Assembly (NCBI RefSeq): GCF_000478275.1 | Contig: NZ_ASJB01000099.1 | Location: forward strand, 204,739-268,738 | Length of the DNA stretch: 64,000 bases | Direction: 5' to 3' | Origin: Amycolatopsis orientalis DSM 40040 = KCTC 9412 | Lineage (GTDB): Bacteria > Actinomycetota > Actinomycetes > Mycobacteriales > Pseudonocardiaceae | Part shown: positions 8,883 through 17,750 of the stretch, one piece after another | Position numbering within the stretch: the stretch's first letter is position 1 | Layout: each line of letters starts with the position of its first letter | The notes under the pieces: generated by a model | What the model was told of the DNA's origin: nothing | Database searches by the model: none | Seen by the model: only the letters and a program-made list of their open reading frames with translations | Made by a program: the position numbers and the translations under genes

Positions 8883-9065
8883 CATCCCGAAGCCACGCAA
8901 ACGGCTTAAGTTGGACACCTGTATCCGAAAAGGTGTCTCTTGTGGACACCTGGAGTCGCGGCCGGCTTCCGTCAGCCAGTCCGGACCCGCGCCGGGGTAC
9001 GCCATATTTGTCAGACCACCCGAAATCGCGTTGCCCCACCCGGCCGTAGCGCCGAGACTGCGGAC

Positions 9066-9812
9066 ATGACGTTCGAAGAGCTGCTCGCCGAAGGGGAGGC
9101 CGTCCCGGTCGAAGGCTGGGACTTCTCCTGGTTCGAAGGCCGGGCCACGGAGGAACGGCCGCCGTGGGGTTACTCGCGGCTGCTCGGCGAGCGGATGGCG
9201 ACCGCGGAAGCCGGTCTCGACCTGCAGACCGGCGGCGGCGAGGTGCTCGCGGGCATCCCGAAGCCGCCGCCGGTCCTCGCCGCGACCGAAGGCTGGCCGC
9301 CGAACGTCGAGGTCGCCCGGAAGACCCTCGCGCCCCTCGGCGGTGAGGTGGTCGAGGCGGCCTACGACGCGCCGCTGCCGTTTCCCGACGAATCCTTCGA
9401 CGTGGTGAGCAGCCGTCATCCGATCGAGAATCCGTGGCGAGAGATCGCGCGTGTCCTGAGGCCGGGCGGAATCTTTCTCTCGCAACAGATCGGCGCCGGG
9501 ACCGTCCGGGAACTGAAGGAGTTCTTCCTCGGCCCGCAGGACTACGGCGGCTGGACTCCCGAGGTGCTGCGGGACGAGGCGGAAGCCGTCGGGCTGCGGG
9601 TCGAACGGCTGGAACCGGCGAAACTGCGGATGGAGTTCTTCGACCTTGCCGCGGTCGTGCATTTCCTGCGAAAGGTGATCTGGATCGTCCCCGGGTTCAC
9701 TGTGGACGGTCATCGCGACGAACTCGCGGAACTCCACCGGATCATCGAGACCGACGGGAAGTTCGTCGCGCACTCGCGGCGGGTGCTGGTGGAAGCCACC
9801 AAAGCCTCGTGA
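9066..9812 (+). CDS. Class I SAM-dependent methyltransferase
   Basis: 248 residues from ATG 9066. LDLQTGGGEVL is the glycine-rich SAM-binding motif I. LPFPDESFDVVSSRH is the post-motif region, and IARVLRPGGIFLSQQIG matches the motif III strand of Methyltransf_11 proteins. The C-terminal half (about residues 160-245) is a small cap typical of small-molecule methyltransferases. The acceptor is unknown. Its stop codon lies in the left arm of the palindrome at 9806-9851. Confidence 0.85.
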   Translation: MTFEELLAEGEAVPVEGWDFSWFEGRATEERPPWGYSRLLGERMATAEAGLDLQTGGGEVLAGIPKPPPVLAATEGWPPNVEVARKTLAPLGGEVVEAAYDAPLPFPDESFDVVSSRHPIENPWREIARVLRPGGIFLSQQIGAGTVRELKEFFLGPQDYGGWTPEVLRDEAEAVGLRVERLEPAKLRMEFFDLAAVVHFLRKVIWIVPGFTVDGHRDELAELHRIIETDGKFVAHSRRVLVEATKAS

Positions 9813-9851
9813 GTGGTAATGACGGTTAGAACCGTCATTACCACTCACGAG
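9806..9851. terminator. Palindrome holding both stop codons of convergent genes (family B)
   Basis: Two perfect 22-base arms (9806-9827 and 9830-9851, core CTCGTGAGTGGTAATGACGG) surround two bases. The plus-strand methyltransferase ends with the TGA in the left arm (9810-9812). The minus-strand aldo-keto reductase ends with the matching TGA in the right arm (9845-9847). A symmetrical two-way terminator is the simple reading. Confidence 0.85.
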
Positions 9852-10657
9852 TCCAGGCGCTCCAGCTGCTCCGCCGTCAGCTTGATCTCCGCGGCGGCGA
9901 AGTTCTCCTCCAGGTGCGCGATCTTCGTCGTACCCGGGATCGGCAGGATCACCGGCGACCGCGCGAGCAGCCACGCGAGCCCGACCTGCGCCGTGGTCAC
10001 GCCGAGTTCCTTCGCGACGGAGGCGATCCCGGCGGTGGCCTCCGACGCGGCGCCGAGCACGGGACGCCAAGGCAGGAAAGCGATCCCCGCCGCCTCGCAC
10101 GCGTCCACCACCGCCTCGTACGAGCGGTCGAAGAGGCTGTAGCGGTTCTGGACACTCGCGATGTCCACGATCTCGCGGGCCCGCGCGAGTTCGTCCACGG
10201 TGACTTCGGACAGCCCGATCCGGCCGATCTTGCCCTCGTCACGCAGGTCCCGCAGCGCGCCGAGCTGATCGGCCAGCGGAGTCTCCGGATCGACGCGGTG
10301 CAGCTGCAGCAGTTCGATCCGCTCCACCCGCAGCCGCCGCAGCCCCTCGTCGACCTGCACCCGCAGCGATTCCGGCCGTGCGTCGTACTTCCAGTCGTCC
10401 CCGGTCCGCACGACGCCGACCTTGGTGGTGACCACCAGGTCGTCCGGATACGGATGGAGTGCTTCGGCGAGCAGTTCCTCGTTGGCGCCACCGCCGTACA
10501 GGTGCGCGGTGTCGATCAGCGTGATGCCCAGTTCGACGGCACGCCGTGCGAGGGCGATCGAGGCCTCTCGTCCGGGACCGGGTTCGGTCGGCAAACGCAT
10601 GGCGCCGAAGCCGAGACGGTGCACGGTCAGATCTCCGCCGATCGCGAATTCGTTCAT
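9845..10657 (-). CDS. Aldo/keto reductase
   Basis: 270 residues. It has the AKR signature LGFGAMRLPTEPGPG, the catalytic Asp/Tyr segment LIDTAHLYGGGANEELL, the Lys in VVTTKVGVVR and the His in LLQLHRVDPETPL. The C-terminal NADPH loop is PVILPIPGTTKIAHLEEN. It is a short member of the family, acting on an unidentified carbonyl compound. It lies nine bases after the PucR-type regulator on the same strand and may be in one transcript with it and the molybdenum hydroxylase genes. Confidence 0.9.
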   Translation of the reverse strand: MNEFAIGGDLTVHRLGFGAMRLPTEPGPGREASIALARRAVELGITLIDTAHLYGGGANEELLAEALHPYPDDLVVTTKVGVVRTGDDWKYDARPESLRVQVDEGLRRLRVERIELLQLHRVDPETPLADQLGALRDLRDEGKIGRIGLSEVTVDELARAREIVDIASVQNRYSLFDRSYEAVVDACEAAGIAFLPWRPVLGAASEATAGIASVAKELGVTTAQVGLAWLLARSPVILPIPGTTKIAHLEENFAAAEIKLTAEQLERLDS

Positions 10658-10666
10658 GGAGGAAAC

Positions 10667-11908
10667 CTAGCGCAGCGGATCCCGCGGCGAAGGCAGATGC
10701 GAGGTGTCGGGGAACATGTGGAGCGCGCGCAGGGCGGCGCCGAGTTCGGCGATGTCGGCCGGATCGGTCAGCGAACGGCCGAGTTCCTCGGTGATCCGCT
10801 TCAGGCGGTGCCGGATCGTGTTGGGGTGACAGAACATCCGCTCCGACGTCAGTTTCGTGGAGCCCTGGCATTCGAACCACGCCCGCAACGTCAGCAGCAG
10901 CACGTTGCGGTCGTCGCCGGGCAGGTCGAGGATCGGCCGCAGCACGTGGTGCGCGAGCTGCACCGACGCCTCCGGCGCGCTGGCGACCAGACCGGCGAGC
11001 GGGGATTCGTTGAACTGCACCATTCCCGTCGTCCCCTGCAGCATGCTGGAGAGCGCGACCCGCGCCAGGTGCAGCGCGCGGGAGGTGTTCCCGAGGCCGG
11101 TGAACACCGGGCTGACCCCGATGCGGCCGCTCGAATTGTCCCGCAGCAGCTCGATGATCACCTGTGAAGCCGACGGATCCCGCATCGACACGACACCGAC
11201 CTGCAGGTCCGGGGTGAGCCGCCAGGCGGACGCGTGATGCCGGTCGCGGAGCCGGTTTTCGATCTGTGGCAAAGGTTCGTGACCGACACGCGGGGTTTCC
11301 GCGGCGACCACCACGTACGTCCCGTCGAGCGCGAGTTCGAGCACCCGCGCGATGTCCCACAACGTCCCCTCGGTGGCGGCGCCACCGGCGAACAGCGCTT
11401 CGACCAACGCGGACCGTCTGCTTTGGTGCGCCAGCATGACTTCGGCGGTGGTGTCGCGATAGCTCGTCGTCAGCGCCTCGGCGTAGTCGTCGATCAGCGC
11501 CCAGATCGCCGCCGTCGCGGCGACGAGCCCGCGAAGGTCCTGATGCTCTTCCGAAGCGGTCAGTTCGACGAACCGGTTCCACACCTCGGTGAGCCCGATC
11601 CGGTACGCGCGCAACAGTTCCGGGAGTGGAGCGCCCTGCAGGGCCCGCGCCCGTCCGGTCGCCCGCGCCTGCGCGAGGTCTGGCTCCTCCGTACCGCGCA
11701 GGGTCCGCATGACGTACTCGAGGTTGTCCCGCACCGACTTCCGCAGTTCGGCGAGCGAGACGAACTGCGCGTCGCGGTACACCGGCATCTCGGCACGGAT
11801 CTGCTCGACAGTGCTGTCGATGAGCCCGGGAAGCTGCTTCTCGACCTCGACGGCCAGTTCGGCGACGACGGCGGGCGAGCCTTCGCGGAGCACAGTTCGA
11901 TAGTGCAT
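10667..11908 (-). CDS. PucR/CdaR-type transcriptional regulator
   Basis: 413 residues. The N-terminal half is helical and resembles the RsbRD-like sensor part of these regulators. A GGDEF-like region follows. The C-terminal HTH_30 (about residues 360-395, MFCHPNTIRHRLKRI) is the typical PucR helix-turn-helix. PucR relatives switch on purine or aromatic catabolism. The upstream genes on the same strand encode a xanthine-oxidase-family hydroxylase, so control of that enzyme is a reasonable inference. Confidence 0.87.
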   Translation of the reverse strand: MHYRTVLREGSPAVVAELAVEVEKQLPGLIDSTVEQIRAEMPVYRDAQFVSLAELRKSVRDNLEYVMRTLRGTEEPDLAQARATGRARALQGAPLPELLRAYRIGLTEVWNRFVELTASEEHQDLRGLVAATAAIWALIDDYAEALTTSYRDTTAEVMLAHQSRRSALVEALFAGGAATEGTLWDIARVLELALDGTYVVVAAETPRVGHEPLPQIENRLRDRHHASAWRLTPDLQVGVVSMRDPSASQVIIELLRDNSSGRIGVSPVFTGLGNTSRALHLARVALSSMLQGTTGMVQFNESPLAGLVASAPEASVQLAHHVLRPILDLPGDDRNVLLLTLRAWFECQGSTKLTSERMFCHPNTIRHRLKRITEELGRSLTDPADIAELGAALRALHMFPDTSHLPSPRDPLR

Positions 11909-12048
11909 GGACGTCCTCCGGGGCAGGGACTCCTCGTCGAGTCCCTGGGGACGTCATCTAACACGACTTCCCCGAACGTGGCCCGTCGAAGCCGAAAGGC
12001 TCCGCCGGTGCGGCGAAAACGCGAGTTTTTCACCGCACCGGCGGGGTT

Positions 12049-12504
12049 TCACATCTTCGCGGCCGCGCTCTTGATGGCCTCGCGGATCCGGAAATAGGTA
12101 CCGCACCGGCAGACGTTCTGGATCGCGTCGATCTCGGCGTCCGTCGGGTTCTTCGTCTTCTTCAGCAAGGCCACCGCGGCCATGATCTGCCCGGGCTGGC
12201 AGTAGCCGCACTGCGCGACGTCCTGTTCCAGCCAGGCCTCCTGCACCGGGTGCAGATCCTCACCGTCGGCGAGACCTTCGATCGTGGTGACCTCCTTGCC
12301 GGAACAGTCGGACACCGGCGTCACGCACGGGTTGAACGCCTCGCCGTCGAGGTGACTGGTGCAGGCCTTGCAGACGTTGATCCCGCAGCCGTATTTCGGG
12401 CCGCGGACGCCGAGCTTGTCCCGCAGCGCCCACAGCATGGGCAGATCCGCGGGCGCGTCGACGGTGACGGTCTTCCCGTTCACCGTGAAGGTGTAGTTGG
12501 GCAT
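12049..12504 (-). CDS. (2Fe-2S) subunit of a molybdenum hydroxylase, IorA-like
   Basis: 151 residues. The N-terminal ferredoxin-like domain holds the plant-type [2Fe-2S] cysteines (CGINVCKACTSHLDG with a later Cys in FNPC). The C-terminal helical domain holds the second cluster motif CGYCQPGQIM and NVCRCGTY. This is the small subunit of xanthine-oxidase-family enzymes of the isoquinoline 1-oxidoreductase type, passing electrons away from the molybdenum centre. It follows the large subunit gene by 26 bases. Confidence 0.92.
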   Translation of the reverse strand: MPNYTFTVNGKTVTVDAPADLPMLWALRDKLGVRGPKYGCGINVCKACTSHLDGEAFNPCVTPVSDCSGKEVTTIEGLADGEDLHPVQEAWLEQDVAQCGYCQPGQIMAAVALLKKTKNPTDAEIDAIQNVCRCGTYFRIREAIKSAAAKM

Positions 12505-12530
12505 CGGAACTCCTTGGCGGGGAAGGAAAG

Positions 12531-14777
12531 TCAGCGGGGGAACGGCTCGAAGTCGACGGGGAAGTTGATCGGGAAACTACGCGGCTTGATGCCGGTTGCC
12601 CGCGCGTATGCGTTTGCGATCGCGCCGACCGGCGCCGGTACACCGAGTTCGCCGGCCCCACCGATCTCGCCCGTCTCCGGCATCACGAACACCTTGACGT
12701 CCATCGGCGAGTTCTTCTGACGCGCGTAATGGAACTGCGAGTAGCTGCCCTCCAGCGGCAGGCCCTTGTCGATGTGCAGCCCGGCGGTCAGCGTCGTGGA
12801 GATGCCGTCGGTCAGACCGCCGAGCATCTGCGCCTCGATCCCGCGCGGGTTGATCGGCTTGCCGACGTCCACCGCGATGGTCGCCTTGGTGACGCGCGGT
12901 TTCTTCGGGTCGCGGGCGTCCATTTCGACGAGGCAGGCCGTGTAGGACTTGTACTCGCCGTGCACGGCGACGCCCTGCGCGAAACCCCTGGGCATCTTCT
13001 TGCCCCATTCGCCGAGTTCGGCGACCTTGTCCAGCACGGCGCGCTGCCGCTCGTTCTTGATGAACTCGCGCCGGAACGCCACCGGATCCTTCCCGAGCTT
13101 CGCGGCGATCTCGTCGACCATGATCTCTTCCGCCCCGCGCGTGCTCGACGAGTACACCGATCGCCAGGCGCCGGTGTGGAAATCCACCGGGACCTCGTTG
13201 AGCAGCTGCGTGGTGACACCGAAGTTGTACGGCGACTTCACGGTCAGGAGGAACACCGTCTGCGCGAAGCTCAGGTTGCCGCCGACCGGCAGCTCCGCGG
13301 CGAAGGCGGTGAGGACCTCGCCGAGCCCGTGGCCCCAGTCGGTCTCCACGCTGGCGACCCGGTGCTCGAAGCTGAGGACCTGGCCGAGCGCGAAGGTGGC
13401 GCGGATCTTGTGGTGGCTCGCGGCGCGGGCGCGGCCGTGGCGCATGTCGTCGATCCGGCTCCACATCAGCCGCACCGGCCGCTTCATCGCCTTCGAGATA
13501 CGCGCGGCCTCGATCGCGCCGTCGGAGAAGAGCCTGCGCCCGAACGAACCGCCCGCCTGCTGGACGTGCACGGTGACCTTGTTCTCCGGCAGGCCGAGTT
13601 CCCGCGCGATGTTCTGCTTCGCGAGGATCGGCACCTTCATCCCGGACCAGATGGTCGCGCTGTCCTCCCGGACGTCGGCGACTGCGGAGTTGGTCTCCAG
13701 CGGCGCGTGGCTGGCGAAGGCGAAGTCGAATTCGCCGTCGACGTACTGGGTCAGCAGCGGCGGTACGGCGAACGGCAGCGCCGCGGCCCGCAGCTTCTTC
13801 TTGATCGTCGCGTTGTTCTCGCCGTCGACGGTGCCGGCGTTCCAGGTGACGTCGAGCGCGTTCTTGCCGTCGAGCGCCTGGCCGAAGGTCTCCGCCATCA
13901 CCGCGACCCCGGTCTGGATCACGGCGATGTCGATGATGCCGGGCATCGCGCGCACGGCGGCCTCGTTGTTGACCTTCCCGACCGTGCCGTTGATCGTCGG
14001 CGGACGGCGGACCATCACCGGTTTCGCACCGGGGATGTCCAGGTCGAGGGTGTACTTGAGCTGCCCGGTGACCATCGCGCGGGCGTCCTTGCGCGACTGC
14101 GGCGTGCCGACCAGCTTGTGCTCGGACTCCGCCTTCGGGGTCACCGTGAGCTTGCCCAGATCGGCGCGGGCGGCGGGCTTGGACAGCGCGCCGTAGCTCA
14201 TCCGCCGTCCGTCCGGCGCGAGCACCGCACCATCCCTTGTGGACAGACGTTCGGCGTTGACGCCCCATTCGCGCGCGGCCGTCGCGACCAGGCGGGTACG
14301 AGCGGCGGCGGCCGCGGTCCGCACCGGCGTGTAGAGCGAGCGCATCGTGTTGGAGCCGCCGGTCAGCTGGTTGAACAGCAGTTCGGCGCGGGCGTCGGAG
14401 AGCACGACGTCGACGCGGTCGAGCGGCAGGTCCAGCTCCTCGGCGACCAGCATCGCGTTCGCCGTCGTGATGCCCTGGCCGACCTCGGTCCGCGGAAGTT
14501 CCAGCCGTACGCGGCCGTCTTCGCGGACTTCGAGCACGAGCAGGTTGGCGGTGGGGGCGTTCGAGAGGATCAGGACGTCACCGAGGTCGAGGATCTCGGC
14601 CGGACCGGGCAGGGTCGGGATGACGGCTTCGGCTTCTTCGGGAGCGAAGCCGTCGATACCGAGCTTCGTCGCGATCGTGAGGGTGGGCGCGGCGACGAGG
14701 AAGCTCAGGAACCGGCGACGGCCGAGGCCGCCGGAATCCGGAGCCTCGCCTTGGGTTCCAGTGGTGGGACTGGCCAT
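12531..14777 (-). CDS. Molybdopterin-binding large subunit of an isoquinoline 1-oxidoreductase-type hydroxylase
   Basis: 748 residues. A twin-arginine type leader GRRRFLSFLVAAP (Arg20-22) suggests export by Tat. The body matches the two-domain IorB organisation, with the substrate/molybdopterin regions around GGSNTMRSLY, QQAGGSFGRRLF and AWRSVYSSSTRGAEEIMVDE, and a C-terminal EIGGAGELGVPAPVGAIANAY. It hydroxylates N-heterocycles or aldehydes with water as oxygen donor. Only the two-subunit (no FAD) form is present, and no XdhC-like cofactor-insertion gene is adjacent. Confidence 0.9.
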   Translation of the reverse strand: MASPTTGTQGEAPDSGGLGRRRFLSFLVAAPTLTIATKLGIDGFAPEEAEAVIPTLPGPAEILDLGDVLILSNAPTANLLVLEVREDGRVRLELPRTEVGQGITTANAMLVAEELDLPLDRVDVVLSDARAELLFNQLTGGSNTMRSLYTPVRTAAAAARTRLVATAAREWGVNAERLSTRDGAVLAPDGRRMSYGALSKPAARADLGKLTVTPKAESEHKLVGTPQSRKDARAMVTGQLKYTLDLDIPGAKPVMVRRPPTINGTVGKVNNEAAVRAMPGIIDIAVIQTGVAVMAETFGQALDGKNALDVTWNAGTVDGENNATIKKKLRAAALPFAVPPLLTQYVDGEFDFAFASHAPLETNSAVADVREDSATIWSGMKVPILAKQNIARELGLPENKVTVHVQQAGGSFGRRLFSDGAIEAARISKAMKRPVRLMWSRIDDMRHGRARAASHHKIRATFALGQVLSFEHRVASVETDWGHGLGEVLTAFAAELPVGGNLSFAQTVFLLTVKSPYNFGVTTQLLNEVPVDFHTGAWRSVYSSSTRGAEEIMVDEIAAKLGKDPVAFRREFIKNERQRAVLDKVAELGEWGKKMPRGFAQGVAVHGEYKSYTACLVEMDARDPKKPRVTKATIAVDVGKPINPRGIEAQMLGGLTDGISTTLTAGLHIDKGLPLEGSYSQFHYARQKNSPMDVKVFVMPETGEIGGAGELGVPAPVGAIANAYARATGIKPRSFPINFPVDFEPFPR

Positions 14778-14951
14778 CGGGAAGATCCCTTCGAGAGCGC
14801 GCGGAGAAGGCGGGGACCCTCGCGCGGCCTGGGGTTGGATGGCGACACGCTAGGCAGCGGCATTCGGCCTAGTCAACGCGGAGTAGTCGTGTCGGCTCAT
14901 CTGTGTGACGAGGTGACAGCGAAAGGCCTCATTTGTGTGCCGCGCCACACT

Positions 14952-14968
14952 CCAGAGGACGAAACGCG
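14952..14968. repeat. Half copy of the family A palindrome arm
   Basis: CCAGAGGACGAAACGCG matches the right arm of the palindromes at 170-231 and 1823-1884, but no complementary arm is nearby. It lies in the short gap between the molybdenum hydroxylase start and the sigC stop. Confidence 0.7.
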
Positions 14969-14970
14969 TT

Positions 14971-15540
14971 CTAGATGGAGTCGCGCTCCCGGCCGGCTTC
15001 GAGCAGGTCTTCACGGGCGCGGGCGATCCGCGAGCGCACGGTGCCGACCGGGCAGCCGCAGATCTCGGCGGCCTCGGCGTACGAAAGCCCCAGCACCTGG
15101 GTGAGGACGAGGACCTCGCGGCGTTCCGGATCGAGCCCGTCGAGCAGCATCCGCAGCTCCACCAGGTCTTCGAACCCCGCGACACCCTCCGCCTGACGGG
15201 CACCGCGGCGTTCGGCGGTGGCTTCCCAGTCGACGTCGGCGAGTTTCGGGCGCGCCGAAGCCGCCCGGATGCGGTCGACGACCACGCGCCGGGCGATGGA
15301 CAACAGCCAGGTCCGCGACGACGACCGGCCGGCGAACCGGCGCAGGCTGCCGAACGCGCGCAGGTACGTCTCCTGGGTGAGATCGTCGGCGGCGCCGACG
15401 TCGGCGAGGTGCGCGACGAAGCGCCAGACGTCGGCCTGGGTGGCCCGCACCCAGTCCTCGAGCGCCCGCCGGTCACCGCGGGCGGCGGCGAGAGCGAGCG
15501 CGGTCACCCGCTCGTCGTCGTGGTTGCGCGGCCCGGCCAT
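14971..15540 (-). CDS. sigC: ECF RNA polymerase sigma factor, SigC type
   Basis: 189 residues from ATG 15540; longer open frames upstream overlap the divergent gene and are rejected. Region 2 (WRFVAHLADVGAADDLTQETYLRAFGSLRRFAGRSS...LLSIARRVV) and region 4 (LVLTQVLGLSYAEAAEICGCPVGTVRSRIARAR) are complete. The region 2 wording closely resembles mycobacterial SigC. It directs RNA polymerase to a specific promoter class. A zinc-finger membrane protein is encoded divergently 58 bases away and may be its anti-sigma partner. Confidence 0.88.
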   Translation of the reverse strand: MAGPRNHDDERVTALALAAARGDRRALEDWVRATQADVWRFVAHLADVGAADDLTQETYLRAFGSLRRFAGRSSSRTWLLSIARRVVVDRIRAASARPKLADVDWEATAERRGARQAEGVAGFEDLVELRMLLDGLDPERREVLVLTQVLGLSYAEAAEICGCPVGTVRSRIARAREDLLEAGRERDSI

Positions 15541-15598
15541 ACGAGAAACGTAGCAGCGCCCCGGGAACCGGGGCAGGCCCGCGCCCGACAAGTGAGAC

Positions 15599-16327
15599 GT
15601 GAAGTGCGAGACCTGCCGCGAGGCCCTGTCGGCCCGGCTCGACGGCGAAACCGAACCCGCCCCGCCCGAGGCGGTCGACCGGCATGTGACCGGCTGCACC
15701 GCCTGCCGTTCCTGGCTCGCCCGTGCCGAACGGCTGCACCGGACGATCCTCCTGCGCCCCGCGCCGCCGGTCCCGGACCTCACCGCCGTCATCCTGGAAC
15801 GCACCCCGGCCCCGCCCCGCGACGGCTGGCCTGCCCGGATCGCGCTCGCCATGGTCGCGATCGCCCAGCTCGGCCTCGCCTTCGCCCAGCTGCTGGGCGT
15901 CGAGGACCACGCCGCGGGCCACGGCGCGGAATCCCTGGTCGGGCACCTTTCGCACGAGAGCAGCGCGTGGAATCTCGCGGTCGGCGTCGGACTCGGCTGG
16001 GCGGCCGTGCGCACGAAGGCGGCGGCGGGACAGCTCCCGGCGCTGACCGGGTTCGTCGCGCTGCTCCTGGCGTTGTCCGCGGGCGACCTCGTCGCGGGAC
16101 AGGTCACCGCCGGGCGGGTGCTCACCCACGGCCTGGTCGTGGCGGGCCTGGTCCTGCTGTTCGTGGTCAACCGCCAGCACCGCCTGCGCAACCGCCCCAG
16201 CCCGGCGACGACGGCCGACACCGCGGACTTCACCGGCACGGAAACGGACCACGAAACCGGCGAAACCCCCCAACGCCCCCGCCAGCACAGGGGATTCCGG
16301 CGACCGGCGAGCCGCCACGCCGCCTGA
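15599..16327 (+). CDS. Zinc-finger membrane protein, candidate anti-sigma factor
   Basis: 242 residues from GTG 15599. The N-terminus has CETCREALSARLDGE and then HVTGCTACRSWL, an HxxxCxxC zinc-binding anti-sigma (ZAS-like) finger. Five or so hydrophobic helices follow from about residue 80 to 200. The hydrophilic tail is rich in Thr, Arg and His. The finger plus membrane helices fit a membrane anti-sigma factor, and the divergent ECF sigma gene is the obvious partner. That partnership is inferred from position only. Confidence 0.75.
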   Translation: MKCETCREALSARLDGETEPAPPEAVDRHVTGCTACRSWLARAERLHRTILLRPAPPVPDLTAVILERTPAPPRDGWPARIALAMVAIAQLGLAFAQLLGVEDHAAGHGAESLVGHLSHESSAWNLAVGVGLGWAAVRTKAAAGQLPALTGFVALLLALSAGDLVAGQVTAGRVLTHGLVVAGLVLLFVVNRQHRLRNRPSPATTADTADFTGTETDHETGETPQRPRQHRGFRRPASRHAA

Positions 16328-16342
16328 TCCACAGCGGAACCA

Positions 16343-16358
16343 CTTGGTCTAGACCACT
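16343..16358. promoter_or_regulatory. DasR-like operator (dre) upstream of the ROK regulator
   Basis: The 12-base perfect palindrome TGGTCTAGACCA (16345-16356) is the core of the DasR recognition element, and the 16-mer around it matches the consensus at 14 of 16 positions. It lies about 190 bases before the ROK regulator start. DasR is the GntR-type N-acetylglucosamine regulator of actinomycetes; it is not encoded in this window. Confidence 0.65.
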
Positions 16359-16547
16359 CCCGGTCACTGGGAGCTTCCGTCCGGACACCGGGTGAATCAC
16401 CGGGTTTTCGCGCGCGGCGTGCGCGATTCGCGGCGCGGACACGTTTATCGTCACCGGGAACCACCGAATGTAAACCTTCTTGCCCATTTCGGGCCGGACC
16501 CGGATAACTTTGGTGGGAACACCTTGGTTCGACAGGAGGCGAAGCTC

Positions 16548-17750
16548 GTGGTTGGCGCAAAAAGTCCGCCCGTCGGCACCCCCGCCGGGATGCGGAAGAT
16601 CAATCAGCGCGCCGTGCTGGACCTCCTGCGCCGCAGCGGCCCCGCCACCCGGCCGCAGGTCGCCAAGGACACCGGTCTTTCGAAACCCACGGTGAGCCAA
16701 GCGTTACTGGCCCTCGAAGCGGCCGGTCTCGCCAGGGCGACCGGGCACACCTCGACCGGGACCGGCCGGTCCGCCGTCCTCTACGAAGCGGATCCCACGG
16801 CCGGTTACGTCCTCGGTGTCGACATCGGACGCGAGCACCTCCGCGTCGCCGTTTCGGACCTCGGCCACACCGTCGTCGCCCGCCGTGACGAGCGGAACAC
16901 CTCGCGTTCGGGCACCGCGCTCGTCAGCGCCGTGGGCGCGCTCGCCGCGGCGACGGTCCGCGAAGCGGGGCTGAGCCAGGCGGACATCGTCGTGCGCGTC
17001 CTCGGCTCGCCCGGGGTCGCCGACCCGGCCAAACGCTGCTTCCGGCACGCGCCGAACCTGCCCGGCTGGGGCAAGGCGGGCCTGCTCGACGAACTCGAAG
17101 CCGTCCTCGGCCCGGACCTCATGGTGGAGAACGACGCGAACCTCACCGCCGTCGGCGAATGGGAACGCGGTGCCGCGCGCGGCGCGTCCGTGTTCGGCTG
17201 CATCACCATCGGCACCGGTGTCGGCATGGGCGTGATGGTCAACGGCGAGGTCTTCCGCGGCGCGACGGGCGCGGCGGGCGAAATCGGCTACCTCCCGTAC
17301 GGCCAGTCGCACGCGGGAAGCGACGGCGAGGACGCTCCCCCGGTCCGCGGCCATCTCGAAGAGGCGACGGCGGCGCAGTCCGTGGTCCGCGGCGCCCGCG
17401 AACTCGGCCTGGGCACGGCGAAATCGGCCCGCGAAGTGTTCCGCCTCGCCCGCGACGGCGACGAACTCGCCCTGCGCGCGGTCGAAGCCGAAGCGGACAG
17501 GCTGGCCTACACCGTGGCGTCGGTGGCCGCGGTGATCGACCCCGAACTGATCGTGCTCGGCGGCGGTATCGGCACCGCGGCCGATCTGCTGCTCGACCCG
17601 ATCGACCGCGCGCTGCGCTCGTTCACCCCGCTCGTCCCCTCCGTCGTCCAGGGCGAACTGGGCGACGACGGGGTGCTGACCGGCGCGATCAGCGTCGGGC
17701 TGCGCGCCGCCGAGGGCTTGGTCTTCGAACGGAAGGTCGGCGCGGCCTAG
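16548..17750 (+). CDS. ROK-family transcriptional regulator
   Basis: 400 residues from GTG 16548, with AGGAGG (16534-16539) at good spacing. A MarR-like winged helix (about residues 20-75, PQVAKDTGLSKPTVSQALLAL) precedes a ROK sugar-kinase fold. The ATP-binding DIGREHLRVAV, the catalytic-type VENDANLTAVGEW and the GTGVGMGVMVNG strand are present. The zinc motif CxCGxxGCxE, usual after the GEIG segment, is missing, which favours a pure repressor over an active kinase. A DasR-like box upstream links it to aminosugar control. Its stop shares CTAG with the convergent gene. Confidence 0.88.
   Translation: MVGAKSPPVGTPAGMRKINQRAVLDLLRRSGPATRPQVAKDTGLSKPTVSQALLALEAAGLARATGHTSTGTGRSAVLYEADPTAGYVLGVDIGREHLRVAVSDLGHTVVARRDERNTSRSGTALVSAVGALAAATVREAGLSQADIVVRVLGSPGVADPAKRCFRHAPNLPGWGKAGLLDELEAVLGPDLMVENDANLTAVGEWERGAARGASVFGCITIGTGVGMGVMVNGEVFRGATGAAGEIGYLPYGQSHAGSDGEDAPPVRGHLEEATAAQSVVRGARELGLGTAKSAREVFRLARDGDELALRAVEAEADRLAYTVASVAAVIDPELIVLGGGIGTAADLLLDPIDRALRSFTPLVPSVVQGELGDDGVLTGAISVGLRAAEGLVFERKVGAA

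Noticed and set aside
8631..9069. Open frames across the compound palindrome
   Set aside because: Produced by inverted repeats; no recognisable protein.
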